Counted from the stretch's first letter, positions 1 through 7,410 are shown. The stretch: 9,778 bases of DNA from an uncultured Prevotellaceae bacterium (GCA_946413885.1 CAMKMK010000080.1:1-9778); one strand, 5' to 3'. Numbers and translations are program-made. Notes: generated from the letters alone by a model not told the origin.

Positions 1-1
1 A

Positions 2-889
2 GAGGAATATGAGGACGATATCCTCTCGTTGCACCATCTGCATGAACATGGCTATGAAGGTATTCCGAGGAGTGTCAGAGAATGTAAAGACCAAGGGTTA
101 ATAGATTTCCTGCTACATCCCTATCAGATGGTGAATGATGATGTGTATGATGTGGACTATCCTGAGGATGACGAGAAGTTGTATGAGGGTGCTTTGATGA
201 CTGTCAAAGCCAATAAATATGAGCGCAATCAGAAGGCTCGTATGGAATGTGTGGCAAGAAAAGGTTATAAGTGTTCCGTTTGTGGTCTTGATTTCGAAGA
301 GACGTATGGTGAGAAAGGTCGCAACTTTATTCATGTTCATCATGTGGTCCCAATCTCAAGTATAGGTAAGGAATATCAGTTGAACGTAGCAACTGATTTG
401 GTACCGGTCTGCCCCAACTGCCACTATATGTTACATCGGAAAGATCCTCCATACACGATACTAGAACTGAAAGAATATCTGATTGAACAGAATCTTGGTG
501 CCCCCCTGATGGCGGCAGAACCTGATGTTGAATACAACAAGTCTGTAGATCTAATTGTTGGTGTCGTAAAACCAGAGAAGGTCGAGATATTTAAAAGCAA
601 CGAGGCTAACATGTACTATTTCGGACGTAAATTTCCATCAAAGTATAATCTAAAACAGATACGATATTTTGCTCCTTATTATGAAGGAGGTATCAGAGGG
701 TATTACGATGTTAATTCTGTCAGGACAGCAAGGAAATCAGAGATTAGTGATTCTAGTGAGGAGAGTGCGAATAATGATACTAGGATAGTACTGGATTTAG
801 GAACATATCACAAAATCCTGGATAAACCTCAACAAGTACATCTTGCCTATTATAGTTATGCATTTCTATCGTTAAGTGATACTTTCTGA
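2..889 (+). CDS. HNH endonuclease, McrA-like, with extra C-terminal domain (5'-partial)
   Basis: The frame is open to the left edge (first full codon at base 2), so the gene probably starts outside the window; a TTG at 29 is the first possible internal start and is not convincing. Residues are counted from that TTG. A zinc-binding HNH nuclease core spans about residues 60-138: CSVC (82-85), VHH (103-105), then CPNCH (128-132) and H136. The lead-in NKYERN (62-67) is typical of HNH proteins annotated as 5-methylcytosine-specific restriction protein A, which cut DNA, often modified or foreign DNA. Residues about 170-286 form a second domain with aromatic-rich strands (MYYFGRKFP, 195-203; YFAPYYEGGIRGYY, 213-226) that the HNH core does not explain. 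It may be a PUA/ASCH-like recognition module, but that is inference. By eye the gene is AT-richer than the CobW gene, which would fit an accessory gene. No methyltransferase is visible next to it. The nuclease call is firm; substrate and biological role are not. Confidence 0.85.
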   Translation, partial: EEYEDDILSLHHLHEHGYEGIPRSVRECKDQGLIDFLLHPYQMVNDDVYDVDYPEDDEKLYEGALMTVKANKYERNQKARMECVARKGYKCSVCGLDFEETYGEKGRNFIHVHHVVPISSIGKEYQLNVATDLVPVCPNCHYMLHRKDPPYTILELKEYLIEQNLGAPLMAAEPDVEYNKSVDLIVGVVKPEKVEIFKSNEANMYYFGRKFPSKYNLKQIRYFAPYYEGGIRGYYDVNSVRTARKSEISDSSEESANNDTRIVLDLGTYHKILDKPQQVHLAYYSYAFLSLSDTF

Positions 890-965
890 ATAGCGAGATG
901 CTCCTTACTCCTTTCACCCTCTTTCAAAGCCTCTAGATTTGTATCATCTTATCGGCTGATATGCC

Positions 966-1769
966 TTACTCATACTCTGTCTCATCTATTTGCTGATTTC
1001 TGCCAAGGTCCTGGTATGCCTGATTCAGCATTTCCTTGGTTACCTCGAAGTCGCGGCAGACTTCACGATTGGGGTCTTGAGTGCTATGACTGAAGAGCCA
1101 GTCGTAGGTCTGGTACATGTAGAAGAGGCGAGCGGGCCTTCCATGATCCACTCCTGGTAGCTTTGTGTATATCAGTCGCGATTCATCGCCCGTTGCCTTG
1201 ATGGCATTCACCACACGGTCTGACTCTTTGATAGAAACGGCACGGTCTGCTGTCCCATGAATGATCCAAAGGGGTACTTTCGAGAGGCCTGACAGGTCCT
1301 TCACGCTGCCTCCTCCACATATGGCCATCGCTGCTGCCACTCGCTCAGGATAGGTGGCCGTGAAGTCTATCGTTCCGTAACCTCCCAGGCTCATTCCGTA
1401 GACATAAATGCGTGTTGTGTCTACCGCATAGTGCTCGATAGCCCAATCCACTATCTTCATGATTTTTTCTGGTCGCCATGCCCCTCCGTTGTTCTGAGGA
1501 GCCAGGATGTAGCTGTCTATGCTTCGCCCCCTCGCCACAGCGCTGATGGGGCCGTACCGTTTCACTTTGTCCAGGTTGTTGCCACACAGGCTGGCTCCAT
1601 GCAGAAAGATGAGGAGGGGGAAGTGGGCGTTGGGATCGTCTTCTGTTTGGGGGTCAAAGAACCAATAATTGTAACTTCCTGGGACGGTCCCTTTGTATGC
1701 CTCGAAATCTTGCCCTGCAGAAGGGGTACAGATTAGGATAAGCAGAAGTATATAAAAGACTTTGGTCAT
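966..1769 (-). CDS. Secreted alpha/beta-hydrolase (esterase / prolyl-oligopeptidase-like)
   Basis: This is a 267-residue serine hydrolase. Residues 1-19 form a Sec signal peptide (hydrophobic 5-14, likely cleavage after SAG at 17-19). There is no lipobox, so a soluble periplasmic or secreted enzyme is expected. The fold markers are in the right order: oxyanion-hole FLHG at 55-58, nucleophile elbow GMSLGG at 125-130 (Ser127), acid in HGTAD (Asp175), and base in GVDHG (His209). The layout resembles the single-domain polyhydroxybutyrate-depolymerase/feruloyl-esterase-like hydrolases of Bacteroidota, which often remove acyl or feruloyl groups from plant polysaccharides. The true substrate cannot be read from the sequence. 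About 35 polar residues (232-267) extend beyond the hydrolase core. The gene stands alone: it converges on the HNH gene with a 76-base gap and diverges from the CobW gene. Its ATG lies about 22 bases from a TATCTTTG promoter box. Confidence 0.88.
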   Translation of the reverse strand: MTKVFYILLLILICTPSAGQDFEAYKGTVPGSYNYWFFDPQTEDDPNAHFPLLIFLHGASLCGNNLDKVKRYGPISAVARGRSIDSYILAPQNNGGAWRPEKIMKIVDWAIEHYAVDTTRIYVYGMSLGGYGTIDFTATYPERVAAAMAICGGGSVKDLSGLSKVPLWIIHGTADRAVSIKESDRVVNAIKATGDESRLIYTKLPGVDHGRPARLFYMYQTYDWLFSHSTQDPNREVCRDFEVTKEMLNQAYQDLGRNQQIDETEYE

Positions 1770-1790
1770 CGATCATTATGTTTTCGATGA

Positions 1791-1798
1791 CAAAGATA
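1791..1798 (-). promoter_or_regulatory. Putative -7 box for the esterase gene
   Basis: On the minus strand this reads TATCTTTG, an exact match to the Bacteroidota TAnnTTTG -7 element. It lies 21 bases before the esterase ATG, which predicts a very short leader. No TTTG is visible at the expected distance upstream, so the -33 half is weak or absent and the call is tentative. Confidence 0.5.
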
Positions 1799-1819
1799 AA
1801 CAATTTTTTTGAGAATACT

Positions 1820-1850
1820 TTTGTGCTTTGATAAAAAGGGTATAACTTTG
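1820..1850 (+). promoter_or_regulatory. Bacteroidota-type promoter for the CobW-family gene
   Basis: TTTG at 1820-1823 is followed after 19 bases by TAACTTTG at 1843-1850. This is an exact match to the TTTG-N19-TAnnTTTG promoter of the Bacteroidota primary sigma factor. Transcription should begin at about 1855-1858, giving a leader of roughly 31-34 bases before the ATG at 1889. No zinc-uptake-regulator operator can be identified with confidence, so metal control of this gene is not shown. Confidence 0.7.
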
Positions 1851-1888
1851 CATGACTTTTGTAGAAGACTATTTTTGAACTGTTGTAT

Positions 1889-3124
1889 ATGAATAAGGTA
1901 AATACTCCTGTTTTGCTGCTCACAGGTTATTTGGGCAGCGGTAAGACCACACTTCTTAATCGTATACTTTCCAACAGGAAAGGTATCAAGTTTGCAGTCA
2001 TCGTAAATGATATAGGTGAAGTGAATATCGATGCTAACCTCATTCAGCAGGGTGGCATTGTCGGTCAGAGCGACGATAGTCTTGTTGCTCTCCAGAACGG
2101 TTGCATCTGCTGTACCCTCAAGATGGATCTCGTCCAGCAGTTGCACGATATTGTTTCCATGCATCGTTTCGACTATATTGTCATCGAGGCGAGTGGTATC
2201 TGTGAACCTGGTCCCATTGCTCAAACCATCTGTTCAATTCCTCAGCTGGATGCCCGTTATTCAGAAGGTGGAACTCCTGTGCTTGATTGCATCGTGACGG
2301 TTGTCGATGCTCTGCGTATGCGTGATGAGTTTGGGAATGGTGACAATCTTGTTGACGACAATATCGACGAAGAGGACATCGAGAACCTGATCATTCAACA
2401 GATTGAGTTCTGCAACATTATCCTTCTCAACAAGGCTGCTGAGGTGACGCCAAAGGAACTGGGACGCATCCGTGAGATTGTGCGTACCCTGCAACCAAAG
2501 GCTGAGATACTGGAGTGCAATTATGGTGATGTTGACCTCGACAAGATTGTCAACACCGGCATGTTTGACTTCGACAAGGTTGCCACTTCGGCTGCCTGGA
2601 TAGCAGAACTCGAGCATCGCGAGGATGATGACCACGAGGAAGAGGAAGAGCATGAGCATCATCATGAGCACGAGGATCATGATGAAGAGGATCGCGATCA
2701 CCATGAAGGTCACCACCATCACCATCATCATGACGATGAAGGTGAGGCTGAGGAATACGGCATCGGCACATTCGTTTATTATCGTCGTCAGCCCCTTAAG
2801 CTCAGTCTCTTCGATCACTTCGTGGCACGCAATTGGCCAGCCAACATCATCCGTGCCAAGGGAATCTGTTATTTCACACGTGAGGAAGATACTTGCTACG
2901 TTTTCGAACAGGCAGGCAAGCAGTTCTCCCTGCGCAATGCAGGCCAATGGTATGCCACTATGCCCAAGGACGAGTTGGAGAAAATGCTGGATCGCGATGC
3001 TGGTCTTCGTCGTGATTGGGACCCTGATTATGGCGACCGTATGCAAAAGCTCGTCTTTATCGGCCAGCATCTCGACAAGGAGCTCATTACCCGTGAGCTG
3101 GATGCCTGTCTCGACAATCGTTAA
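1889..3124 (+). CDS. CobW/G3E-family GTP-binding metal chaperone
   Basis: This is a 411-residue P-loop GTPase of the COG0523/G3E family, cytosolic proteins that deliver metals (zinc, cobalt) to client enzymes using GTP hydrolysis. Visible motifs are Walker A GYLGSGKT (13-20), the family metal-binding motif CICC (72-75), a Walker-B/switch region IEASGICEP (99-107), and a CobW C-terminal domain at about 290-407. Between the two domains lies an acidic histidine-rich loop (243-281) with 17 His, including seven in a row at 275-281, a probable metal reservoir. The guanine-specificity motif is NKAA (181-184) instead of the usual NKxD. I start at the ATG at 1889; a TTG two codons earlier gives only two more residues and fits less well. 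The gene is monocistronic, with its own promoter and a convergent neighbour 19 bases downstream. The metal and client protein are unknown. Some relatives support zinc starvation, but no such control is visible here. Confidence 0.9.
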   Translation: MNKVNTPVLLLTGYLGSGKTTLLNRILSNRKGIKFAVIVNDIGEVNIDANLIQQGGIVGQSDDSLVALQNGCICCTLKMDLVQQLHDIVSMHRFDYIVIEASGICEPGPIAQTICSIPQLDARYSEGGTPVLDCIVTVVDALRMRDEFGNGDNLVDDNIDEEDIENLIIQQIEFCNIILLNKAAEVTPKELGRIREIVRTLQPKAEILECNYGDVDLDKIVNTGMFDFDKVATSAAWIAELEHREDDDHEEEEEHEHHHEHEDHDEEDRDHHEGHHHHHHHDDEGEAEEYGIGTFVYYRRQPLKLSLFDHFVARNWPANIIRAKGICYFTREEDTCYVFEQAGKQFSLRNAGQWYATMPKDELEKMLDRDAGLRRDWDPDYGDRMQKLVFIGQHLDKELITRELDACLDNR

Positions 3125-3143
3125 GGTCCTCTCTTTCCCTTTT

Positions 3144-3635
3144 TTATAGTAGCAGGATTTCCCAGTTCAATTGTAGGCAGGAGTCCAGTTGTTTCAGGAT
3201 ATAGAGTTTTTCAGACGTCTTGGTCTTGTTGAAGACGAAGAGTCCTGATTGGATCATCTTGTAGCCCGTGATGCGTTTGCGTTTTCCTGATAAATCATGG
3301 ATGAAGAGGGGATGATTGCGAACGACGAGGTGCTCAATAGCCCTCAACTGATCCGTTCCTGCTTCCTGTAATGCAAGAAGAAAGGTCGCATCGTTGGTCT
3401 TCTCCTGTAGTATCCTTCCATCGAACGTGTTGACTCGCAGGATTCGACGTGTTCTTCTCTCATGAAGAACGAGTTCTTCCTCACTCATTCGCTTCATGCG
3501 TCGTTCCTCGTTGGCAGTCTCTCTGTTACGGATTCTTTGTGAAATCTCGATGAAAACCTCTCGAGGAACCTCCGTATCAAGGTCCCCTAACACACGCAAT
3601 GCGGTCTTAAGATCTTTCAGCCGTTGTTTGGACAT
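3144..3635 (-). CDS. Unrecognised small protein, last gene of the hydrolase operon
   Basis: I cannot assign a function. From the ATG at 3635 it is 163 residues. A TTG at 3662 in the same frame would add nine residues and leave 1 base after the phosphatase stop; I prefer the ATG. Residues 1-66 are highly charged and probably helical, with a possible coiled coil at about 28-66 (IRNRETANEERRMKRM, 35-50). Residues about 67-160 look like a compact alpha/beta domain: FDGRIL (71-76), TFLLALQEAG (84-93), GYKMIQSGLFVF (124-135), TKTSEK (138-143), and a C-terminal helix-strand ending in NWEILLL. There is no signal peptide or membrane segment, so unlike the three upstream genes it should be cytoplasmic. 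From memory, the DG...TF...G...T.T..K...L pattern resembles a small C-terminal domain in other unnamed Bacteroidota proteins. It lies 28 bases behind the phosphatase with no promoter between them, so it is probably co-transcribed. Confidence 0.7.
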   Translation of the reverse strand: MSKQRLKDLKTALRVLGDLDTEVPREVFIEISQRIRNRETANEERRMKRMSEEELVLHERRTRRILRVNTFDGRILQEKTNDATFLLALQEAGTDQLRAIEHLVVRNHPLFIHDLSGKRKRITGYKMIQSGLFVFNKTKTSEKLYILKQLDSCLQLNWEILLL

Positions 3636-3663
3636 GAGATTCCTTGGGTTATGTCTCTTCAAA

Positions 3664-4938
3664 TCAGGGCTGGAGCATCTTCAGATAATAGTCACGCACG
3701 TCAGACCAATGATAATAAGGCGCGAGGTCGGTCTGCACAGGGAAAGTAACTTCATTCTCACAAAGGAGAGCTTTGACAAGGATGTCGTCGGACTTCTTCT
3801 TGCGATAGAAAATGAGCTGAAGGTTACCTGCCATTGGAATAACATGATGCATCAGCCAGTTACGACTTGTGAGATCTTCCAGGTCATCGATGACTGCCCC
3901 ATAATTTCCCACGTTCATCAGACTGACGAGAGGCATCAGACAAGCATCGTGACCAAATCGGAGATGAGCTTGGCACTTGCCGTCTGAGATGGCTTTATCT
4001 GCTGATTCGATGATATTGCGAAGAAGATTCTCGGCCAAGTGAGGCATATAGCTTTGAGTGATAGGGGATGAGCTGCGGACCACGTACCAAAAAGCATTCT
4101 CGCACAAAAAGTTGTCAAGGAGTTCCTGTTCATCGAAAAGATCCCAGAAGGAGACACCCGTGTCGTGGCTTTGCTGGTTGGATATGATGGCTGCCATGTT
4201 GCTGATGAAATTCTTCACGTCAAGACTGTCTTGGACGAACTGCTGATCAGTAAAGAGCGTATGCAGGAAATGGTCGAGATGCATGTGTTTGCTTCTATAT
4301 TCGGCTATTTCATTGTCTCTTGCGCGACGCTCTAATTCGTTGGCTTTCTCATTTCCATAGACCAAGTACCACATGTCAGCCTGGCTGGCATCCGCTGAAA
4401 TGCGAAGGCGAGGATTAAAGGCTTGGAATTCTTTTACCTCGTTGAGCATGGAAAGGGCACATCGCATGACGACGCTGGATTTACAATCGATTACACCTTC
4501 CCCTTTGAAGATCTCAGGAAAGTTCTTTGTCATGCGTTGGGCGATGCCTGCATGCTGGCGTGCTCCCACAGGTGTCAGTTCACCAATACGTCCCTTGGAT
4601 TCTTCCAGGATTTGGCGTAGTTGGACAAGGACTTCCTGGCCACGTGCGGTAAGTTTTCCGTAGCGGTCAGCCTTGTTAAGCGTCTCTACCGAATTCTTGT
4701 ATAATTTGGTATCATGCAACCAACGGCTTCCGTGACGTCCATAATGGCTGATGTAGAAAGGTTTGTACCCCTTGGGGGCTGGAGTCAATCGAGGCAGCGG
4801 GTGTTGGGGATACGGATAAGCATAGTAGCCTCCGCCACTGACATTCTGGTCCTCTCTGATTTCTTCCAGAATGGTCTTTTGAGCGTATAGGTTGATGGCA
4901 AAAAGAAAGAGTGCCAGCACATAGAATGTTCTCTTCAT
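3664..4938 (-). CDS. Secreted histidine-type acid phosphatase (branch 2)
   Basis: This 424-residue enzyme has a Sec signal peptide (1-19, ending NLYA) and no lipobox cysteine. The histidine-phosphatase signature is RHGSR at 68-72, with His69 as the expected phosphoenzyme nucleophile. The distal proton-donor pair is HD at 330-331, in FGHDACLMPL. The length, and the RHG near the N-terminus with HD near the C-terminus, match branch-2 histidine phosphatases (acid phosphatases, phytases and MINPP-like inositol-phosphate phosphatases). Position 73 is Trp, where the classical RHGxRxP motif of phytases continues differently, so phytase activity should not be assumed. It follows the GH35 gene by 41 bases with no promoter in the gap, so it is most likely part of the same transcript. 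It could release phosphate in the periplasm or outside from phosphorylated sugars, inositol phosphates or glycans; the choice is open. Confidence 0.85.
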   Translation of the reverse strand: MKRTFYVLALFLFAINLYAQKTILEEIREDQNVSGGGYYAYPYPQHPLPRLTPAPKGYKPFYISHYGRHGSRWLHDTKLYKNSVETLNKADRYGKLTARGQEVLVQLRQILEESKGRIGELTPVGARQHAGIAQRMTKNFPEIFKGEGVIDCKSSVVMRCALSMLNEVKEFQAFNPRLRISADASQADMWYLVYGNEKANELERRARDNEIAEYRSKHMHLDHFLHTLFTDQQFVQDSLDVKNFISNMAAIISNQQSHDTGVSFWDLFDEQELLDNFLCENAFWYVVRSSSPITQSYMPHLAENLLRNIIESADKAISDGKCQAHLRFGHDACLMPLVSLMNVGNYGAVIDDLEDLTSRNWLMHHVIPMAGNLQLIFYRKKKSDDILVKALLCENEVTFPVQTDLAPYYHWSDVRDYYLKMLQP

Positions 4939-4979
4939 ATCGTTTGGTTCAGGGTCTGCTAAGATGATGTGAATCAGGT

Positions 4980-7406
4980 TCAGAATTTAAAACTATCACT
5001 TTTGACATAGATTCGATAATGCTTGATGCTCTCAGGTGCACCTTCTTCCACGCGGGGAAGGTATTGGAAACCAGTAAAGGTTTGATCCTGTCCGAGATCA
5101 ATGATGAGGTGATGAGGATACTTGATTCCTTGATTCGTTGACCAGTAGGTGCTTTCCTGAAGATCAAAGATCTTGTCGGCAGTCTTGTTGCCCGACTCGA
5201 TGTCTTCGTCGTCGCAATAGGCAACCTTCCAGGATTCGCGGGAGAGACGTGTGCCGTCGGCTCCCAGCATGTACCATTCTGCTATGCAGCAGTATTCGCG
5301 GTTCATGTGGCTATCGAGCGCTTCGATGCATACGTATCGACCAGAGACGGGCTGTGGGAATTTCACCTCTTGCCATCCATTTCCAGGCTTGAATTTACCT
5401 TCCATCACAGGTTTCTCTCCACTGAGGTCAAGGTTCTGCCCTTCAAGGCGATGCGTTTGTGGACGGTCGAGGTTCAGGCGGTCTATGATGGGCTTCTGAA
5501 GTCCTTCAATGGTCCTCTCCCCACGTGGTCCCATCACATCGAGAACGACAACTTCGTTCTGTCCTTTCTTCAGCCAGCAACCAGGGACATAGAGCGTCTG
5601 TTGCGGGCCAATGTACCAGTGGCGACCAATAGCGAAACCATTCACATAAACCTGTCCCTTGCCCCAGTTCTCGAGGTTCAGGAAGGTGTCGCCTACCTTA
5701 TTTAAATTAAAATAGCCGCGATAATAGCCACGTGTGCCAAATGCATTGATCTCAAGCTGAAAGCCTTCATGATATTCATCCACTCGCTTGCCAGAGCTGC
5801 CGTCCAAGGCCCAGATGGCCCATTTGTATGCATCGTCGATAGGATACTTTTCCCATCCCTTCAGCGTATAGTTCAACTCATGTCCATCCATGTTTGCCTT
5901 CATCTGCACATCGCCCACAATACCTTTGAAGTCCTTGATGGCTCGACCGAAGTTGATGCGTCCCATTGCCTCTACAAGAATGATAAGTTCATCGCCTTTC
6001 TTGGTGGCTGGAAGTATCAGTGACGTTTCGTGCTTCACACGATCTATCTTGCCTATGAATTTATCATTTACAAAGACTTGTGCGTAATCGTGCGGTTCGA
6101 AGGTGAGTACACTCTGGGCAGGAACTTCAGGTAAGTCAACGCTATAAAGCATGTAACCCCATCCAAGTCCATTATATTCAAAGGTAAGGTTGTCTTGGTC
6201 TTCTCCTGTGCAAAGCCCGCCACAGCCGTAAACCAATGGAGCGAACTCCTTCAATTCGAACTTAGGAATCGCAATGGTTGGGTATTCTTTGGGTACTTCT
6301 GGCAAATTCTTGCTTCCTATCCACTTCTGTGTTTGGGGATCCCACTCGCCGCTATATTTCTCCATTGCCTCGCGCAATTTCCAGAATTTGTCTGTCGCTT
6401 GTCCAGCCTCATTGATGGGGGCATCATAATCGTAAGAGGTGACATCGGGTGCGAAACCGGGACTGTTGGCACCTGCCCAATGCCCCCAGTTCGTACCTCC
6501 GTGAGTCATGTAGAGCGAGAAGCTGATGCCTCGATCCAGCATCTGACTGATTCCATCGACCATCTCTTCCGCACCGCGTGTCTCGTGGCGACCACCCCAT
6601 TTGTCAAACCATCCGCTCCAGAACTCAGAGCACATCTTGGGAGAGTTGGGACGCAATTCGCCCAGGCTCTTGAACTCTTGGTCGATATTTGCTCCTGTGC
6701 CGAAGTTCATTGTCCACGTCAAATCTTCAAGTCCGTTCTTTGTAAAGTTTGAGCTCCAGTCACATTGGAAAAGTTCCACCTTATCGAATCCACTCTTGCG
6801 AATGATGTCGCGTACGGCACTAATGTAGGGCTTGTCCTCACCGTAGGAGCCATATTCGTTCTCCACTTGAACCATGATGATAGGACCACCTTTATCAATG
6901 GTCAGATCGCCCAATTGTTCACCTACTTTCTTTTCGAAGATTTCAAGACGTTCCATGAAATAAGGATCTTGTTCGCGCAAACGAATATCCTTCTTTTTCA
7001 GCAGCCACCAGGGCAGACCACCCATTTCCCACTCAGCGCAGACATAGGGACCTGGGCGCACGATGACGTACATGCCGTTCTTCTTAGCCAACTGGACGAA
7101 GGCGCGGATATCGTTGTTGCCCGTGAAATCAAACTGACCCTCCTGTTGTTCATGGATGTTCCAGAAGATATAGATGCACAACGTGTTCATGCCCAAGGCC
7201 TTGCACATCTTGATGCGATGCTCCCAGTAGGGACGAGGAATACGTGGATAATGTACCTCAGCTGCTTTTACTACAAAGGGCTTGTCGTTAAGCAGGAAAG
7301 TTTTGTCGCCAACACAGAAACTACCAGGTTGATTCCTCGACTGAATAAAGAAAATAGAGAGTGCAACAGCAGTTAGGGCTATTATCAATAAAATGATTTT
7401 TTTCAT
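4980..7406 (-). CDS. GH35 beta-galactosidase with C-terminal discoidin-like domain
   Basis: This 808-residue enzyme hydrolyses terminal beta-D-galactose. A hydrophobic N-terminal segment (4-21) directs export; the cleavage site is unclear, so it may stay as a membrane anchor. The GH35 (beta/alpha)8 barrel covers about 35-350 and contains the family signature GGPIIMVQVENEY (173-185). By family alignment the acid/base is Glu184 and the nucleophile is Glu261 in CSEFWSGW. Two beta-rich, jelly-roll-like regions follow (about 375-635; for example YAQVFVNDKFIG at 441-452 and GQVYVNGFAIGRHWYIGP at 584-601). The end (about 655-803) resembles an F5/8-type C/CBM32 discoidin domain, but with its two halves in swapped order. 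It is the second gene of the operon: its ATG is 4 bases after the GH20 stop, suggesting translational coupling. Likely substrates are Gal-beta-GlcNAc/GalNAc ends of host glycans or plant galactans; linkage specificity cannot be read from the sequence. Confidence 0.93.
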   Translation of the reverse strand: MKKIILLIIALTAVALSIFFIQSRNQPGSFCVGDKTFLLNDKPFVVKAAEVHYPRIPRPYWEHRIKMCKALGMNTLCIYIFWNIHEQQEGQFDFTGNNDIRAFVQLAKKNGMYVIVRPGPYVCAEWEMGGLPWWLLKKKDIRLREQDPYFMERLEIFEKKVGEQLGDLTIDKGGPIIMVQVENEYGSYGEDKPYISAVRDIIRKSGFDKVELFQCDWSSNFTKNGLEDLTWTMNFGTGANIDQEFKSLGELRPNSPKMCSEFWSGWFDKWGGRHETRGAEEMVDGISQMLDRGISFSLYMTHGGTNWGHWAGANSPGFAPDVTSYDYDAPINEAGQATDKFWKLREAMEKYSGEWDPQTQKWIGSKNLPEVPKEYPTIAIPKFELKEFAPLVYGCGGLCTGEDQDNLTFEYNGLGWGYMLYSVDLPEVPAQSVLTFEPHDYAQVFVNDKFIGKIDRVKHETSLILPATKKGDELIILVEAMGRINFGRAIKDFKGIVGDVQMKANMDGHELNYTLKGWEKYPIDDAYKWAIWALDGSSGKRVDEYHEGFQLEINAFGTRGYYRGYFNLNKVGDTFLNLENWGKGQVYVNGFAIGRHWYIGPQQTLYVPGCWLKKGQNEVVVLDVMGPRGERTIEGLQKPIIDRLNLDRPQTHRLEGQNLDLSGEKPVMEGKFKPGNGWQEVKFPQPVSGRYVCIEALDSHMNREYCCIAEWYMLGADGTRLSRESWKVAYCDDEDIESGNKTADKIFDLQESTYWSTNQGIKYPHHLIIDLGQDQTFTGFQYLPRVEEGAPESIKHYRIYVKSDSFKF
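4998..5444 (-). other. Discoidin (F5/8 C/CBM32)-like domain, apparently circularly permuted
   Basis: This covers residues about 655-803 of the GH35 protein. The motif normally at the end of a discoidin domain comes first (GNGWQEVKFPQPVSGRYVCI, 675-694, then IAEW, 708-711). The motif normally at its start comes second (SWKVAY, 725-730; KIFDLQESTYWST, 745-757; PHHLIIDLG, 764-772; GFQYLPR, 779-785; IKHYRIYV, 794-801). The family assignment rests on these motifs. The permutation is my reading of their order. Confidence 0.6.
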
Positions 7407-7410
7407 GGAT

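Noticed and set aside
29..31. TTG at 29 as the start of the HNH nuclease
   Set aside because: The frame stays open to the window edge, and the protein so far reads as the later part of a longer domain; a start outside the window is more likely.
890..965. Possible terminator or small RNA between the HNH nuclease and the esterase
   Set aside because: This 76-base convergent gap shows no clear hairpin, promoter box or repeat.
1431..1736. Plus-strand frame opposite the esterase
   Set aside because: It is a shadow of the hydrolase gene, and the catalytic motifs are on the minus strand.
2261..3070. Long open frame (269 codons) antisense to the CobW-family gene
   Set aside because: It is a by-product of codon bias and the His/Asp/Glu repeat; the product has repetitive Met/Leu/Val stretches and no recognisable domain, while the opposite strand encodes a well-conserved GTPase.
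3125..3143. Possible terminator with a T run between the CobW-family gene and the convergent unknown gene
   Set aside because: There is a T-rich stretch but no stem-loop of useful length, so I do not call a terminator.
2625..3149. Plus-strand frame of 174 codons inside the CobW-family gene
   Set aside because: It is shifted relative to the real gene, starts in the His-rich repeat and shows no family motif.
6195..6752. Plus-strand frame of 185 codons opposite GH35
   Set aside because: It lies entirely antisense to the catalytic domain of a conserved enzyme, with no promoter box or domain of its own.
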